A stretch of 11,084 nt of DNA, from assembly GCA_026770585.1 (NCBI GenBank), contig MU646739.1:120079-131162 (forward strand), in the 5' to 3' direction. Each line of letters starts with the position of its first letter. The stretch's first letter is position 1. The notes under the pieces are model-generated. The model saw only the letters and a program-made list of their open reading frames with translations, searched no databases and had not been told where the DNA came from. This DNA comes from Baffinella frigidus. Its lineage: Eukaryota > Cryptophyceae > Cryptomonadales > Baffinellaceae. Shown here in pieces: positions 1-7,230 of the stretch. Made by a program: the position numbers and the translations under genes.

Positions 1-56
1 GGGGGGGGGGGGGGGGGGGGGGGACGAACGGGAGGGAGAGGGAGGGGCAGGAGGGC
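1..56. repeat. Poly-G tract and G-rich edge
   Basis: The window opens with 23 consecutive G residues, followed by a G/A-rich stretch to about 56. Long C/G runs also occur inside the MITEs at 4.2-5.9 kb, so such runs are not foreign to this genome. A run this long at an edge could also be an assembly or sequencing artefact. The following G-runs could form a quadruplex. No gene is visible. Confidence 0.8.
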
Positions 57-136
57 TACCCGCCCTGGCAAGTGAACCAAATCGAGCGATCGCAAAAGTT
101 GATATCCCCTGGGTGGTAGCCCCTCAGGCTTGACCC

Positions 137-313
137 CTAGGTGAAGTTGCCCACAGGCCTCAATATCGCGATGTGGTTCACTTCGGAGGGCTGGTGGGGG
201 GGCGGTACGTGGCATTTCGCGTCTCCGTTCGCACACTCATCAGTGAAGTTCGCAGCTGCGCCGATGGCGAGGAGGAGGAGGCTGAGCGCCACGCGCGTGG
301 AGGAAGGCGCCAT
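137..313 (-). CDS. N-terminal piece of a putative secreted protein (signal peptide)
   Basis: Reading leftward from an ATG at 313, 58 codons run to a TAG at 137-139. The first 20 or so residues form a textbook signal peptide: short basic start (MAPSSTR), hydrophobic core (VALSLLLLAIG) and a small-residue AAA site before NFT. The remainder is short and polar, with two cysteines (about residues 27 and 34), a PPP stretch and two N-glycosylation sequons (NFT near residues 22 and 56). This is too short for a finished extracellular protein, so it may be a first exon whose splice donor I cannot fix; candidates are GTGGGC near 150 and GTGAAC near 170. The frame is open upstream to 787, but that part is low-complexity duplicated DNA and reads like 5' UTR or promoter. 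The start context (CAGATGG) has G at +4 but lacks a purine at -3. The family is not recognised; the DECANG..KC spacing faintly recalls an EGF-like start, but too little is present to claim it. Confidence 0.45.
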   Translation of the reverse strand: MAPSSTRVALSLLLLAIGAAANFTDECANGDAKCHVPPPHQPSEVNHIAILRPVGNFT

Positions 314-434
314 CTGCCCTGTCTGGGTGCGCGGGAAGTCAGATCCGTCGGTCCAGCCACGCCAGCAGGGACGGTTGAGTCTGCGTGAGGAAATCCCTGG
401 AGCGGTGGAGTGTGCAGAGCTGCCTGACGCAACG

Positions 435-672
435 CCCTGTCTGGTAGCGCATGCGTGAGATCCGTCTACGACCCGCCCCCTGCAGCGGCAGAGTGTGTAG
501 GGGAGCTGCCAGACGCAACTTGCAGGAAGCGTTCGAGGACAAAGAGCTGGTTTTGCGCGGGCGTAGGATGGCGGTCGGCGCCGCCTGCTCCTGGGATGGG
601 GAGAGGGCCAGGAGGAGGCTCGGATTGGTCGGGGCTGAGATGCGGAGCGGCGGGGCGTGAGCAGAGATCTCT
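435..672. repeat. Copy 1 of a duplicated block of about 240-260 bp
   Basis: This block matches 764-1020 in the same order. Shared segments are CCCTGTCTGGT (435 and 764), the GAGATCCGTCTAC segment with GCAGCGGCAGAGTGTGTA and GAGCTGCCAGACGCAACT (456-520 and 786-850), AGGATRGCGGTCGGCG (about 565 and 902), and GGATTGGTCGGGGCT near 622 and 959. The offset drifts from 329 to 337 bp, so small indels accumulated after duplication. A third partial copy of the GAGTGTG..GAGCTGCC.GACGCAAC segment lies at 401-433. The block lies upstream of the minus-strand start at 313. On that strand each copy carries a CCAAT sequence (624-628 and 961-965), so it could be a duplicated promoter segment; that is inference. 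Confidence 0.75.
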
Positions 673-763
673 CGCTTTGTCCTCCAGCTCTGCATGGGAG
701 TTGTACAAAGAGCGTTTCTGCGATTTGGACAGGCGGGCTCGCCTGTCCAACTCCCAGACAGAT

Positions 764-1020
764 CCCTGTCTGGTGGGCGCAGTGCATGAGATCCGTCTAC
801 CCTCTGCCCCTGCAGCGGCAGAGTGTGTATGGGAGCTGCCAGACGCAACTCGCAACCAGAGCTTGAAGGAAAGGACTTTTCTTAATTAAGTGCGTGGGAG
901 CAGGATAGCGGTCGGCGCTGCTCGCACCTGAGAGGGAAAGTGGGCCAGGAGGAGTCTCGGATTGGTCGGGGCTGGACGGAGAGGCGGAGCGGCGACGCCA
1001 GATGAGGAGAGATGTCTCCC
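764..1020. repeat. Copy 2 of the duplicated block
   Basis: This is the second copy of the block at 435-672, with several substitutions and indels, so the duplication is not very recent. The 65-70 bp segment at 786-853 is its best-conserved part. No independent coding evidence was found. Confidence 0.75.
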
Positions 1021-2260
1021 CGTGTTCTGGAGTTCTCTCCGTTTTTTGCTGAATATCGTTTCCGAGTCATCCCCCCAAAACGGTGCATCTTTCCAACTTG
1101 ACCACTGTAAAGCAAAAAAAAATATCTTTGACCAGAACCGCCCATGATTTTGTAAATCTGGTGCAGAACCCAGACGTTTTCCTAACCTCGCCTCAATTCT
1201 TGCACCGTGCATTCTCACTTTCGAATGAAACGCGGGCAGGCCTGAGGAAAGTAGCCAATTTTGGCCAAAAAAGTAAAGGGGGTGTTGCCTCCGGCGGCGC
1301 TCCCGCGGGGGTCTTGCCAGACGGGCCAAAAGGAAGTTTAAGGAGGGTCATAATTGGATGGCAAGCCATACAGGTGGATTCCGAGGACAAATGTCGGGCG
1401 CGGCAGGACCCCTGAGGCATGCGAAGTGCGCCATTGAGGTGAAATTGGTGAAGAATTTCGACAAACGTGAAAAAGAAGGCTGAAATTCGATGCAAACTCT
1501 GAAATTCGTGTTTTGCGTCCGTTTATGCGAAAACATCACACGGGCGACCCCCTCGCAACCAATCTCGAATTAGTCAACTGACAACTCGCGGCTGAATTGC
1601 TCCGCGAAATCGTCGGCGAGTGGGACGTCTCAAAGCAAAAGTGGAACCTCTGTTAACTCAAGAAGTAACAGTGAAATCTCGTGGTACACAGGGGGACGTG
1701 ACAAAGCGATGGCGGGAAAACTCTTTTTGAGGTTGACGACGACGCAAACCGGGCAACAAGTCGTTTTTGCCCTTTGAAGCCGCACGATTTCGCGCATCGT
1801 CCTGGCATGCTTTTGCTCCGTAAAACGTTGTTCCTTCGTAACCGGTACAATTTTAAAGTCCTTTGATTCGAAACGGCCGTGTATATGCCCCCTTGACCGA
1901 GCCAATTCAAAAAGGTACCCCTAGTAGATGGACGCAACCCAAAAAATGATGAAGGTTGCGTATGGGGTTCCAGGTTACGGGCACATCACTGTCCAAACAG
2001 CCAAAATTGGCTAATAAAGTCAATAAGTGTCAATAAGTGTAAAGTAACTCGTCTGGTACAAATTCTAAGCAAAAATGCTTTCTCTGCAGATCCCTTCTAC
2101 GGAACGGCGTGTCGTTGGCATATGTTGGGCGAAATTAAAACCTAAAGGACCTAAAACGAGACCTCGTTTAAAAATGAATTGGAACTCTTTTAGTTGGCCT
2201 TTGTTTTATAAGAGCGAGTTACTTTACAAGATTGAAGATTAAGTCTGGCAGGCGCCGTCC
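1021..2260. other. About 1.2 kb with no supportable gene
   Basis: Mixed-composition sequence without a convincing gene. Minus-strand open frames of 91-94 codons overlap at 1630-1937 in two different frames, neither with a recognisable domain, so I do not call either. Small structures seen are an 8-bp inverted repeat ACGCAACC/GGTTGCGT (1932-1939, 1954-1961), a direct decamer CAATAAGTGT twice (2021-2040), and the phrase AACCTAAAGGACCTAAA near 2139 that recurs near 4550. Confidence 0.5.
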
Positions 2261-2275
2261 TTGGGTTCCTGCTGG

Positions 2276-2304
2276 TTTAATTTTAATTTTAATTTTAATT
2301 TTAT
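2276..2304. repeat. (TTTTAA)n simple repeat
   Basis: A short hexamer microsatellite of four to five units. It creates the FNFNFNF stretch of a plus-strand open frame, which is why that frame was not called. Confidence 0.9.
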
Positions 2305-2403
2305 TACCAAGTTTTACCTAAAAATGTTTTTGTCTGCTCTCATGGAGGAGGTGGAACTTCATGGAAAAGTCTGCTCTCAAGTCACTCTAGTAAAAACGGC
2401 GCA

Positions 2404-2459
2404 GCCAAGAGTGGAGCACATTCTGAATGGAGATACCCCTTGCTGGTTGTGAATGTTTT
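2404..2459 (+). repeat. 56-bp direct repeat, copy 1
   Basis: Begins GCCAAGAGTGGAGCACATTC and matches 2630-2685 almost perfectly (one clear difference, CTGGTTG against CTGTTTG). The copies are 226 bp apart. The DNA between them (2460-2629) holds no recognisable gene. Confidence 0.9.
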
Positions 2460-2629
2460 CTGATGAGCGGTTTGGACGGGTCTGGCGCGGTTCATACAGT
2501 TTTGCCTTGAAAGGCTTTTTGGTGGTTACGTCCCCCCCGGGGGCTCCATAAATTCCATTTTTAAACGGATCCTTACCCCAGGAGCGAGAAGGACGTGGAG
2601 CTGGCCCGGACGCACCGCGTCACCATTGG

Positions 2630-2685
2630 GCCAAGAGTGGAGCACATTCTGAATGGAGATACCCCTTGCTGTTTGTGAATGTTTT
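2630..2685 (+). repeat. 56-bp direct repeat, copy 2
   Basis: Second copy of the repeat at 2404-2459, ending just before the telomere-like array. The sequence leading into it (about 2582-2632) reads in one plus-strand frame as SEKDVELARTHRVTIGP, which has a coding look and could be a scrap of a retroelement protein, but it is too short to call. Confidence 0.85.
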
Positions 2686-2697
2686 ACTGAATTCTAG

Positions 2698-3652
2698 AAA
2701 CCCTACCCCCTACCCCCTGAACCCTAAACCCTAAACCATAGACCGTAAACCCTGAACCTTACACCTTGCACTCTAAACCCTGAACCCTAAAACCTAAACC
2801 CTAAACCCCAGAACCCAAACCCTACCCCCCTGAACCTTGACCCCTAAACCCTGAACCCCCAACCCGAATGCCTAAACCCTAATGCCTGAACCCCCCCAAA
2901 ACGAAACCCTAAACCCTAAACCCTAAACCCCAAACCCCACATCCTAAACCCTAGACTCTAAACCATAAAACCTGCACCCGAAACCCTCAACCCTCAACCC
3001 GTTACTCGAAACCCTGAACCCTGAACCCTGAACCCTCAAACCCTAAACCCTAAAACCTTCACCCCAAGCCCTAACCCGAAACCCTGAACCCGAAACCCTG
3101 ACCCACAAACCCTAAACCCTAAACCCTCCACCCTTCACCCTCCACCCTCCATCCTCCACCCTCCACCCTCCACCCTCAACCCTCAACCCAAAAATCTAAA
3201 CCCCAAACCCTAGTGTTTGGTGCTCTGCGGGCGAAAGCCTCAGCCCTAAACCTTACACCCTAATCCCTAAACCCGGCACCCTGCACCCTCCACCCTCCAC
3301 CCTAAACCCTAAACCCTGAAAACACTAAACACTCAACCCTAAACTCTCCACCCTCAACCCTCAAGTCTCCACCCTCAACCCTCCACCCTCAGCCCTAATC
3401 GCTTAACGCTGAACGTTACATGTAAACGCTAACCTGCAAACCCCAATTCCTGAACCTTAAACCTTAAAACCCTAAACCCCGAACCCTGAACCCTGAACCC
3501 TGAACCCTAAACCCTAAACCCTAAACCCGAACCCTGAACCCTACCCCCCGAACCCCCAAACCCTAGACCCTGAACTCTAAACCCTAAACCCCAACCCCCA
3601 ACCCCCAACCCCCAAACCCTAAATCCTAAACCCTGAAACCCAAACCCCAAAC
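2698..3652. repeat. Degenerate interstitial telomere-like array (CCCTAAA type)
   Basis: About 950 bp of CCCTAAA heptamers and their variants CCCTGAA, CCCTCAA, CCCTCCA, CCCCAAA and CCCTACC. The heptamer is the complement of TTTAGGG, the telomere repeat of plants and many algae. A CCCTCCA-rich sub-block lies around 3124-3186 and recurs near 3285-3302 and 3346-3391. A unique 32-bp interruption sits at about 3213-3244. The degeneracy argues against a functional telomere end and for an old internal or subtelomeric array. On the minus strand part of it gives an open frame of GFRV/GLGF repeats that is a by-product. Confidence 0.95.
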
Positions 3653-3880
3653 TCTCAACTGTAGACCTTATTGGTTGTCGCGGGCTGCTAGGGCACTTAC
3701 GTCCCAGCCTAGCGGGGAACTCCAAGCTCAGCAGGTGTCAACTTTCGAGATTGACACCTTGACATAGGGCACTTACGTCTCGTCTCACCTCGCCTTCTGG
3801 CTCGCCGCGATCGTGTTTGACAATCCACCAAATCCCGCCTTCCCCCCCTTTGTTAGTCCCTTTGTTAGTAATTAATTGTA
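3653..3880. other. Spacer with small direct and inverted repeats
   Basis: No gene seen. A 15-bp direct repeat TAGGGCACTTACGTC occurs at 3689-3703 and 3765-3779. Between the copies is a perfect 8-bp hairpin, GGTGTCAA (3734-3741) and TTGACACC (3751-3758), with a 9-nt loop. CCTTTGTTAGT is also directly repeated just before the next element. Confidence 0.7.
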
Positions 3881-4029
3881 TCCCTGAAGTGGCGAGGTGG
3901 TCAAAGTTGACCGCCAAGAGGTCCTAGGCACCCTTAAGTGGCGAGCAGGCTCATACACCCTACCGCAGGGCCCTAGGACCTGCGCAGGACCTCTGCGGGT
4001 CGTTTTAAACCCGCTGGCCACTGAAGGGA
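3881..4029. mobile_element. MITE-like element with TA target duplication (149 bp)
   Basis: The termini TCCCTGAAGTGGCGAG (3881-3896) and the complement of 4014-4029 (TCCCTTCAGTGGCCAG) agree at 13 of 16 positions. TA dinucleotides flank both ends (3879-3880 and 4030-4031). Inside are further inverted pairs, including GGTCAAAGTTGACC and AGGTCCTAGG/CCTAGGACCT. No coding capacity is present. TA duplication plus a short terminal repeat is the pattern of Tc1/mariner-type MITEs; the assignment is inference. Confidence 0.6.
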
Positions 4030-4181
4030 TAAGTAATTTTTAACGGTGCTTTCACTTCCTGGGTAGGACTGGAGCAGAAAAAGACGAGGTCCAAATCTAT
4101 TCCCTCTTTTTGTTTCTAGCTTGACAGTTGTGAATCAAACTAGGTTCACAGAAGAGCACCGCCCGAAATCTTGGCTTGGTA
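4030..4181. other. Spacer between MITEs
   Basis: About 150 bp with no gene or clear repeat. It ends with the TA (4180-4181) that flanks the next element. Confidence 0.5.
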
Positions 4182-4399
4182 CAGGGGTACCTCGCTCACA
4201 AGAAACCGCCCCCCCCCCAGGACCACCATAGAACCCTATGAATGGTCCTACTGTAGGGTCCTAGGGGGGGGCGGTTTCTTATGAGAGAGGTACGGCCTAA
4301 GGAAAATCCTAAGGATCTCCGGCCAGTTGAAAAAAATGAGATGTCGCTAGGTCAGATCAGCCCGCTCAAAAAACCGGCTCTATGAGAGAGGTACCCCTG
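4182..4399. mobile_element. CAGGGGTACC-family MITE, interrupted copy
   Basis: The left terminus CAGGGGTACCTCGCTCA starts at 4182 after TA, and the right terminus ends at 4399 before TA (4400-4401). The left arm, a central AGGACC..GGTCCT region and the right arm with GGCGGTTTCTTATGAG form a foldback running to 4293, five bases short of a full ~117-bp element. The 14-bp phrase TATGAGAGAGGTAC then occurs at 4280-4293 and again at 4381-4394, after which the missing CCCTG follows. An extra 101 bp, of which 87 bp (4294-4380) is unrelated, therefore interrupts the right end. Both arms carry long C/G runs next to the terminal repeat. Confidence 0.8.
4294..4380. mobile_element. 87-bp insertion flanked by a 14-bp duplication
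   Basis: This sequence, unrelated to the MITE, sits between two identical 14-bp copies of TATGAGAGAGGTAC belonging to the MITE's right arm. A 14-bp duplication is longer than the TA used by the surrounding elements and is the size typical of non-LTR retrotransposition or staggered-break repair. The insert contains two A-runs (around 4330 and 4370) and a direct repeat CCTAAGGA (4295-4302 and 4308-4315). I cannot assign it to a family. Confidence 0.5.
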
Positions 4400-4401
4400 T
4401 A

Positions 4402-4648
4402 ACCCCACGCGCTCGACGGATCTGAAAAACACCTCTTCCTAGCAGAGTCCTTCTTCTTCTTCTTTAGGGGGGCTTGATGTGATCCGAAAGGAAGCATGGC
4501 CTTTCTACAGAACCAGTTCCGGTGTCCGCCTATGTTGGAAGCTCGAAGAACCTAAAGGACCTAAAGTGCTACAAAAGTCTATGAGCCTTAAGGACGAGCC
4601 CGCCTAGCAGTGTCCTTGACGAACCCACTATTCGCTACATGCACCGGG
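4402..4648. other. Spacer without a gene
   Basis: About 250 bp containing a short CTT microsatellite (near 4449-4465) and the phrase AACCTAAAGGACCTAAA (near 4550), also present near 2139. No coding evidence. Confidence 0.5.
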
Positions 4649-4650
4649 TA

Positions 4651-4887
4651 CAGGGGTACCTCGCTCATAAGAAACCGCCACCCCCTAGGACCCTACAGTA
4701 GGCGTATGCCCAGGTCCCTATGGTAGTCCTACAAGGGTACCTCGCTCATAAGAAACGCCAACCCCCATAGGATCACCATAGGGCCCTAGGCATGGTCCTA
4801 CTGTAGGGTCCTAGGGGGGGGCGGTTTCTTATGAGCGAGGTACCCCTGTAGGGGGGGGGGCAGTTTCTTATGAGCGAGGTACCCTTG
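4651..4887. mobile_element. CAGGGGTACC-family MITE, outer copy (host of a nested copy)
   Basis: Starts CAGGGGTACCTCGCTCATAA at 4651 after TA (4649-4650) and ends in GAGCGAGGTACCCTTG at 4887 before TA (4888-4889). Its own sequence is 4651-4731 plus 4851-4887, about 118 bp; the remainder is a second element of the same family inserted at one of its internal TA sites. Its interior in this orientation matches the reverse complement of the copies at 4732 and 5824, so it points the other way. It has no coding capacity. Confidence 0.85.
4732..4848. mobile_element. CAGGGGTACC-family MITE, inner nested copy (117 bp)
   Basis: Complete element running from CAAGGGTACCTCGCTCATAA to the complementary terminus ending CCCCTG, flanked by TA at 4730-4731 and 4849-4850. 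Removing it with one TA closes the surrounding element at AGTCCTA then a G-run, as expected for insertion into a TA of a relative. The interior carries AGGATC..CATAGGGCCCTAGGCATGG..GGTCCTAGG, which folds on itself. The termini recall those of pogo/Tigger-type transposons. Confidence 0.88.
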
Positions 4888-4960
4888 TATTCGCTACCGG
4901 CTACCGAGAATCCACATCTTTATTACACTCACGTCCACCCGTTCACGTCTGCACACTCTA

Positions 4961-5109
4961 ATCCGGGGACATGTTTAATTTAAAAGAAAATGGACTTCTA
5001 TGTGTTCATAGGAGTTGGAAGAAGGTTAATTAGGGCCCCAAGTAAATTCAATTAGGGCGGAATCTGGTTTGATAGTCCATTTTCTTGTAAATTGAACATG
5101 TTCCCGGAT
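4961..5109. mobile_element. Foldback element with 36-bp arms (149 bp)
   Basis: Left arm 4961-4996 (ATCCGGGGACATGTTTAATT...) and right arm 5074-5109 are complementary with three mismatches in 36. The 77-bp centre has no gene. TA precedes the left end, but no matching TA follows the right end, so the target duplication is unclear. Likely a non-autonomous DNA element. Confidence 0.7.
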
Positions 5110-5121
5110 GAACTCGCAGCG

Positions 5122-5299
5122 CTAGAGCGGTGTGCCGAGAAGTTGGCCACCCGGAAAATGGGAAATTGGGAAAATTGGAGCCATTTTGTCCACTTTTGAG
5201 AAATTCATGGTACTAACTTTCTCAAAAGTTGACAAAATGGCTCCAATTTCTCAAATTTCCATTATTTTCCGTGGCCAACTTCTCTGCACAGCGCTCTAG
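5122..5299. repeat. Long hairpin, 82-bp arms and 14-nt loop
   Basis: Left arm 5122-5203 and right arm 5218-5299 are complementary over their whole length with scattered mismatches and a few small bulges. Shared segments include GAGAAGTTGGCCAC, AATTGGAGCCATTTTGTC and ACTTTTGAGAAA. The loop is 5204-5217. A transcript would fold into a nearly continuous hairpin of about 178 nt. No target duplication is evident, so it may be a MITE or a hairpin-RNA source. Confidence 0.8.
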
Positions 5300-5386
5300 A
5301 AGAAGCGTTGCTTCGGGGCCGAGCGCGCCTTGCGGCCAGAATCGCCGCTCGCAAACATCTTCCCGGGGGCGGAGCGCCGGCCCTGC

Positions 5387-5581
5387 GCCCACTCGAGAAT
5401 GTTAGAGGGGCCTATTTACATGTGGGGTTGTAAAACTTTGTACCAGGATAAGGTGTTTCAAGCTCGTAACCGGCCAAACCAGGGCTTCAGTGGCTCCAAG
5501 GGCAATGAAAGTTACTACACAAATGCTACATATAAAATTATCTTGGTTTTAAATAGGCCCCTCTAGCATTCTCGTGTGGGC
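5387..5581. mobile_element. Foldback element with 32-bp arms (195 bp)
   Basis: Arms 5387-5418 and 5550-5581 are complementary with two mismatches in 32; the shared core is TAGAGGGGCCTATTTA. Since TA precedes GAGGGGCC on both arms, the functional terminus may lie at GAGGGGCC with a TA duplication, the outer matching bases being an older palindrome. A 78-codon plus-strand frame running through it (5330-5566) lacks domains and is discounted. Confidence 0.75.
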
Positions 5582-5609
5582 CCCGTCGAAGAAAGCGGTC
5601 ACTTGATTT

Positions 5610-5749
5610 CATCTCGAAAGAAAACTGAACCAGTTCCCTAATTAGCGTTGTCGTTTTGATTAGGAGACCTAATTAAATTTACTATGCCCTAACTAATTTC
5701 TCCTATCCAACCTCCCATTGAAAAGGAACTGATTCAGTTATGATGAGAT
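5610..5749 (+). mobile_element. CATCTCG-family MITE, copy 1 (about 140 bp)
   Basis: The ends CATCTCGAAAG..ACTGAACCAGTTCC and GGAACTGATTCAGTTATGATGAGAT are imperfect inverted repeats. The element is AT-rich inside and closely matches, in reverse complement, the element at 7515-7659; shared internal phrases are TTTACTATGCCC and CTAATTTCTCCTA. Strand is given relative to this copy. No coding capacity. Confidence 0.8.
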
Positions 5750-5823
5750 TGCTCGCACGGAAAACTCAAGGCTGCATCTCTGGAACGAGTGGTGTCGTTG
5801 TTGTTGAACCGGGGTGGTGACTA

Positions 5824-5919
5824 CAGGGGTACCTCGCTCGTAAGAAACGCCCACCCCCATAGGACCACCACAGGGCCCTAGGCATAGGCCGACTGTAGGG
5901 TCCTAGGGGGGGGGCGTTT
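5824..5919. mobile_element. CAGGGGTACC-family MITE, right end truncated
   Basis: Starts CAGGGGTACCTCGCTCGTAA after TA (5822-5823) and contains the family's interior up to GGTCCTAGGGGGGGGGCGTTT. It then leaves the family consensus near 5919, lacking about the last 20 bp. The five bases before it, TGACT-A, are also found before the copy at 10548. Confidence 0.85.
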
Positions 5920-6468
5920 TCCAGAGGGATCGAAACATCTACTTTTGACATCTTTCATGGGAAAGCCCTGTAATTCTTAAGTCAACGACGCCAGATCTGG
6001 CGTGGATAAGGCGTCGGTTCTCAGTAAATCGTGAGGGGTTCACAACCTGTGCGACGGACATCGGGGCGTCGGGGATGTGCAGCTGCGCGTACTTGCCCAC
6101 GGTCGCCTGACACCCACGCCAGGTCATTTACTGGGAACTTCAAAACGCAACGGTTCGTTTCGTGGTACTAAATGGTACGTAGCCACCCCTTGCTTACTGT
6201 CGCGTGCCACGCCAGGGCAGACGTGCGGTTTTCAACGCCCAAGCGCAGCGCTTGATAGTCGTATTGTAGAATTCGGGATGGCTTGGATTCCCACACGAGG
6301 CTACCTATGCGAACAGAATAAATGTCGATTGTAAACGTGTGTAGTAATTTTCAGATGAAAAGCAGCGACTTTACACAGGCCCGACCGCTCAGCGGGCGGA
6401 AACGTGATCATTTGCCCACAAAACTTTAAAAGTCCGTTTTATTCTGTTCGCCTGGGTAGCCTCGTGTG
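5920..6468. other. Intervening DNA without a supported gene
   Basis: About 550 bp. A plus-strand frame of 85 codons (6077-6334) has no recognisable domain and is not called. Features seen are a perfect 14-bp palindrome CGCCAGATCTGGCG (5989-6002), three copies of the nonamer CCACGCCAG or its complement (5997, 6114, 6207), and a 24-bp phrase beginning GCGTACTTGCCCAC (6087-6110) that recurs at 10167-10190. Confidence 0.5.
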
Positions 6469-6611
6469 GTCAGGGTCGGGTCGGCAAATTCGAGAAAAAG
6501 AAGTTGTATGCTATCTTATGCCTGAGATTGATGACAAAATAGCACCCCCCACCCATAAGATGACACAAAACGGCGCATTTTCGTCAGATTTCCGCCCGAC
6601 CCGACCCTGAC
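6469..6611. repeat. Inverted repeat pair with 16-bp arms (143 bp)
   Basis: GTCAGGGTCGGGTCGG (6469-6484) and its exact complement (6596-6611) enclose 111 bp. The arms themselves are internal repeats of GGTCG. It could be a small DNA element, but no target duplication is seen. Confidence 0.65.
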
Positions 6612-6702
6612 AAAATCCACGCCAACCCGAACTCTACAATGTCGTTTCGCCTACCCGCGATCTATACCAGAGGTCGCTGGTGCAAACCCGCCAGACCCAA
6701 AA

Positions 6703-6773
6703 CTGTTTCGAAATACTTAATTTTAACTATTTCGAAATAGTTAATTTTAACTATTTCGAAATAAATAATTTTT
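6703..6773. repeat. 24-bp tandem repeat, three units, palindromic core
   Basis: Units start at 6703, 6727 and 6751, consensus CTATTTCGAAATAGTTAATT plus TTAA. The core ACTATTTCGAAATAGT is a perfect palindrome, so each unit can form a cruciform. An 8-bp inverted pair AACCCGCC/GGCGGGTT (6685-6692 and 6777-6784) brackets the array. Confidence 0.85.
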
Positions 6774-6858
6774 GAGGGCGGGTTCAATCTGAAACCTCCC
6801 GCTCCAGAATTTCGAAACCGTGTCTGGCAACCACGCAGTTTTGCAAGGGTGGGGCCTT

Positions 6859-6992
6859 GAGATAGAGAGAGCGCGCGCGCGAGAGAGAGAGGGAGAGGGG
6901 GAGAGGGGGAGAGGGAGAGAGGGAGAGCGAGCGAGAGAGCGAGCGAGCGAGAGAGAGCGAGCGAGCGAGAGAGAGAGCGAGCGAGAGAGAGG
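6859..6992. repeat. GA/GC-rich microsatellite
   Basis: About 134 bp of purine-rich GAGAGA, GGGAGA and GAGCGAGC repeats. On the minus strand it gives open frames of SLSLARSLS type in two frames, which are artefacts of the repeat. Confidence 0.95.
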
Positions 6993-7055
6993 GTAGTTGG
7001 CAGCGCACCCGCTGGGGCAGTTTTCCAGTCTCGGACCCAGCCTCGTCGTCATACC

Positions 7056-7097
7056 CGTCAAACTGGTCACCCCCCTGCAGAGGACCACGCCAGGTCA
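7056..7097 (+). repeat. 42-bp dispersed repeat, copy 1
   Basis: Order of parts: CGTCAAACTGGTCACC, then CCCCTGCAG, then AGGACCACGCCAGGTCA. It recurs at 7325-7359 (shortened by three bases after CTGCAG) and 7661-7696 (lacking its first bases). It ends in the nonamer CCACGCCAG. Function unknown. Confidence 0.85.
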
Positions 7098-7206
7098 GAT
7101 ACCGAAAAGGGATTTCTGGATAAGCCTTAAGCGTTAAGACCTACGACCCTACGGTAGACAACCCGTAGGGGCATAGGGGGGTTCCTACGGATAAAGTAAC
7201 GGAAAC

Positions 7207-7225
7207 TCGGCCCAAAATGGGCCGA
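7207..7225. repeat. Perfect hairpin TCGGCCCA/TGGGCCGA
   Basis: Eight-bp arms at 7207-7214 and 7218-7225 around an AAA loop, within a segment (about 7143-7251) that ends in the three-copy CGCTGTGTGG motif. Confidence 0.8.
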
Positions 7226-7230
7226 AACCC

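Noticed and set aside
339-855. Long minus-strand and plus-strand frames across the duplicated block
   Set aside because: At least four frames are open at once in GC-rich duplicated DNA and none shows a domain; only the signal-peptide segment below 313 stands out.
886-1329. 147-codon minus-strand frame
   Set aside because: It crosses the boundary of the duplicated block, is Arg/Pro-rich and has no recognisable motif.
1630-1937. Two overlapping minus-strand frames of 91 and 94 codons
   Set aside because: Both frames are open with similar plausibility and neither has a domain; a CPVC pair in one is not enough for a call.
3507-3725. 72-codon minus-strand frame rich in GFRV/GLGF
   Set aside because: It is the direct translation of the degenerate CCCTAAA array and has no independent coding evidence.
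4182-4887. CRISPR array
   Set aside because: The repeated units are terminal inverted repeats of transposable elements in both orientations, not evenly spaced direct repeats with unique spacers.
5330-5566. 78-codon plus-strand frame
   Set aside because: It runs through the arms and centre of a foldback element, with no domain or codon bias.
6747-7088. Minus-strand frames with SLSLARSLS repeats
   Set aside because: They are produced by the GA/GC microsatellite; two different frames stay open for the same reason.
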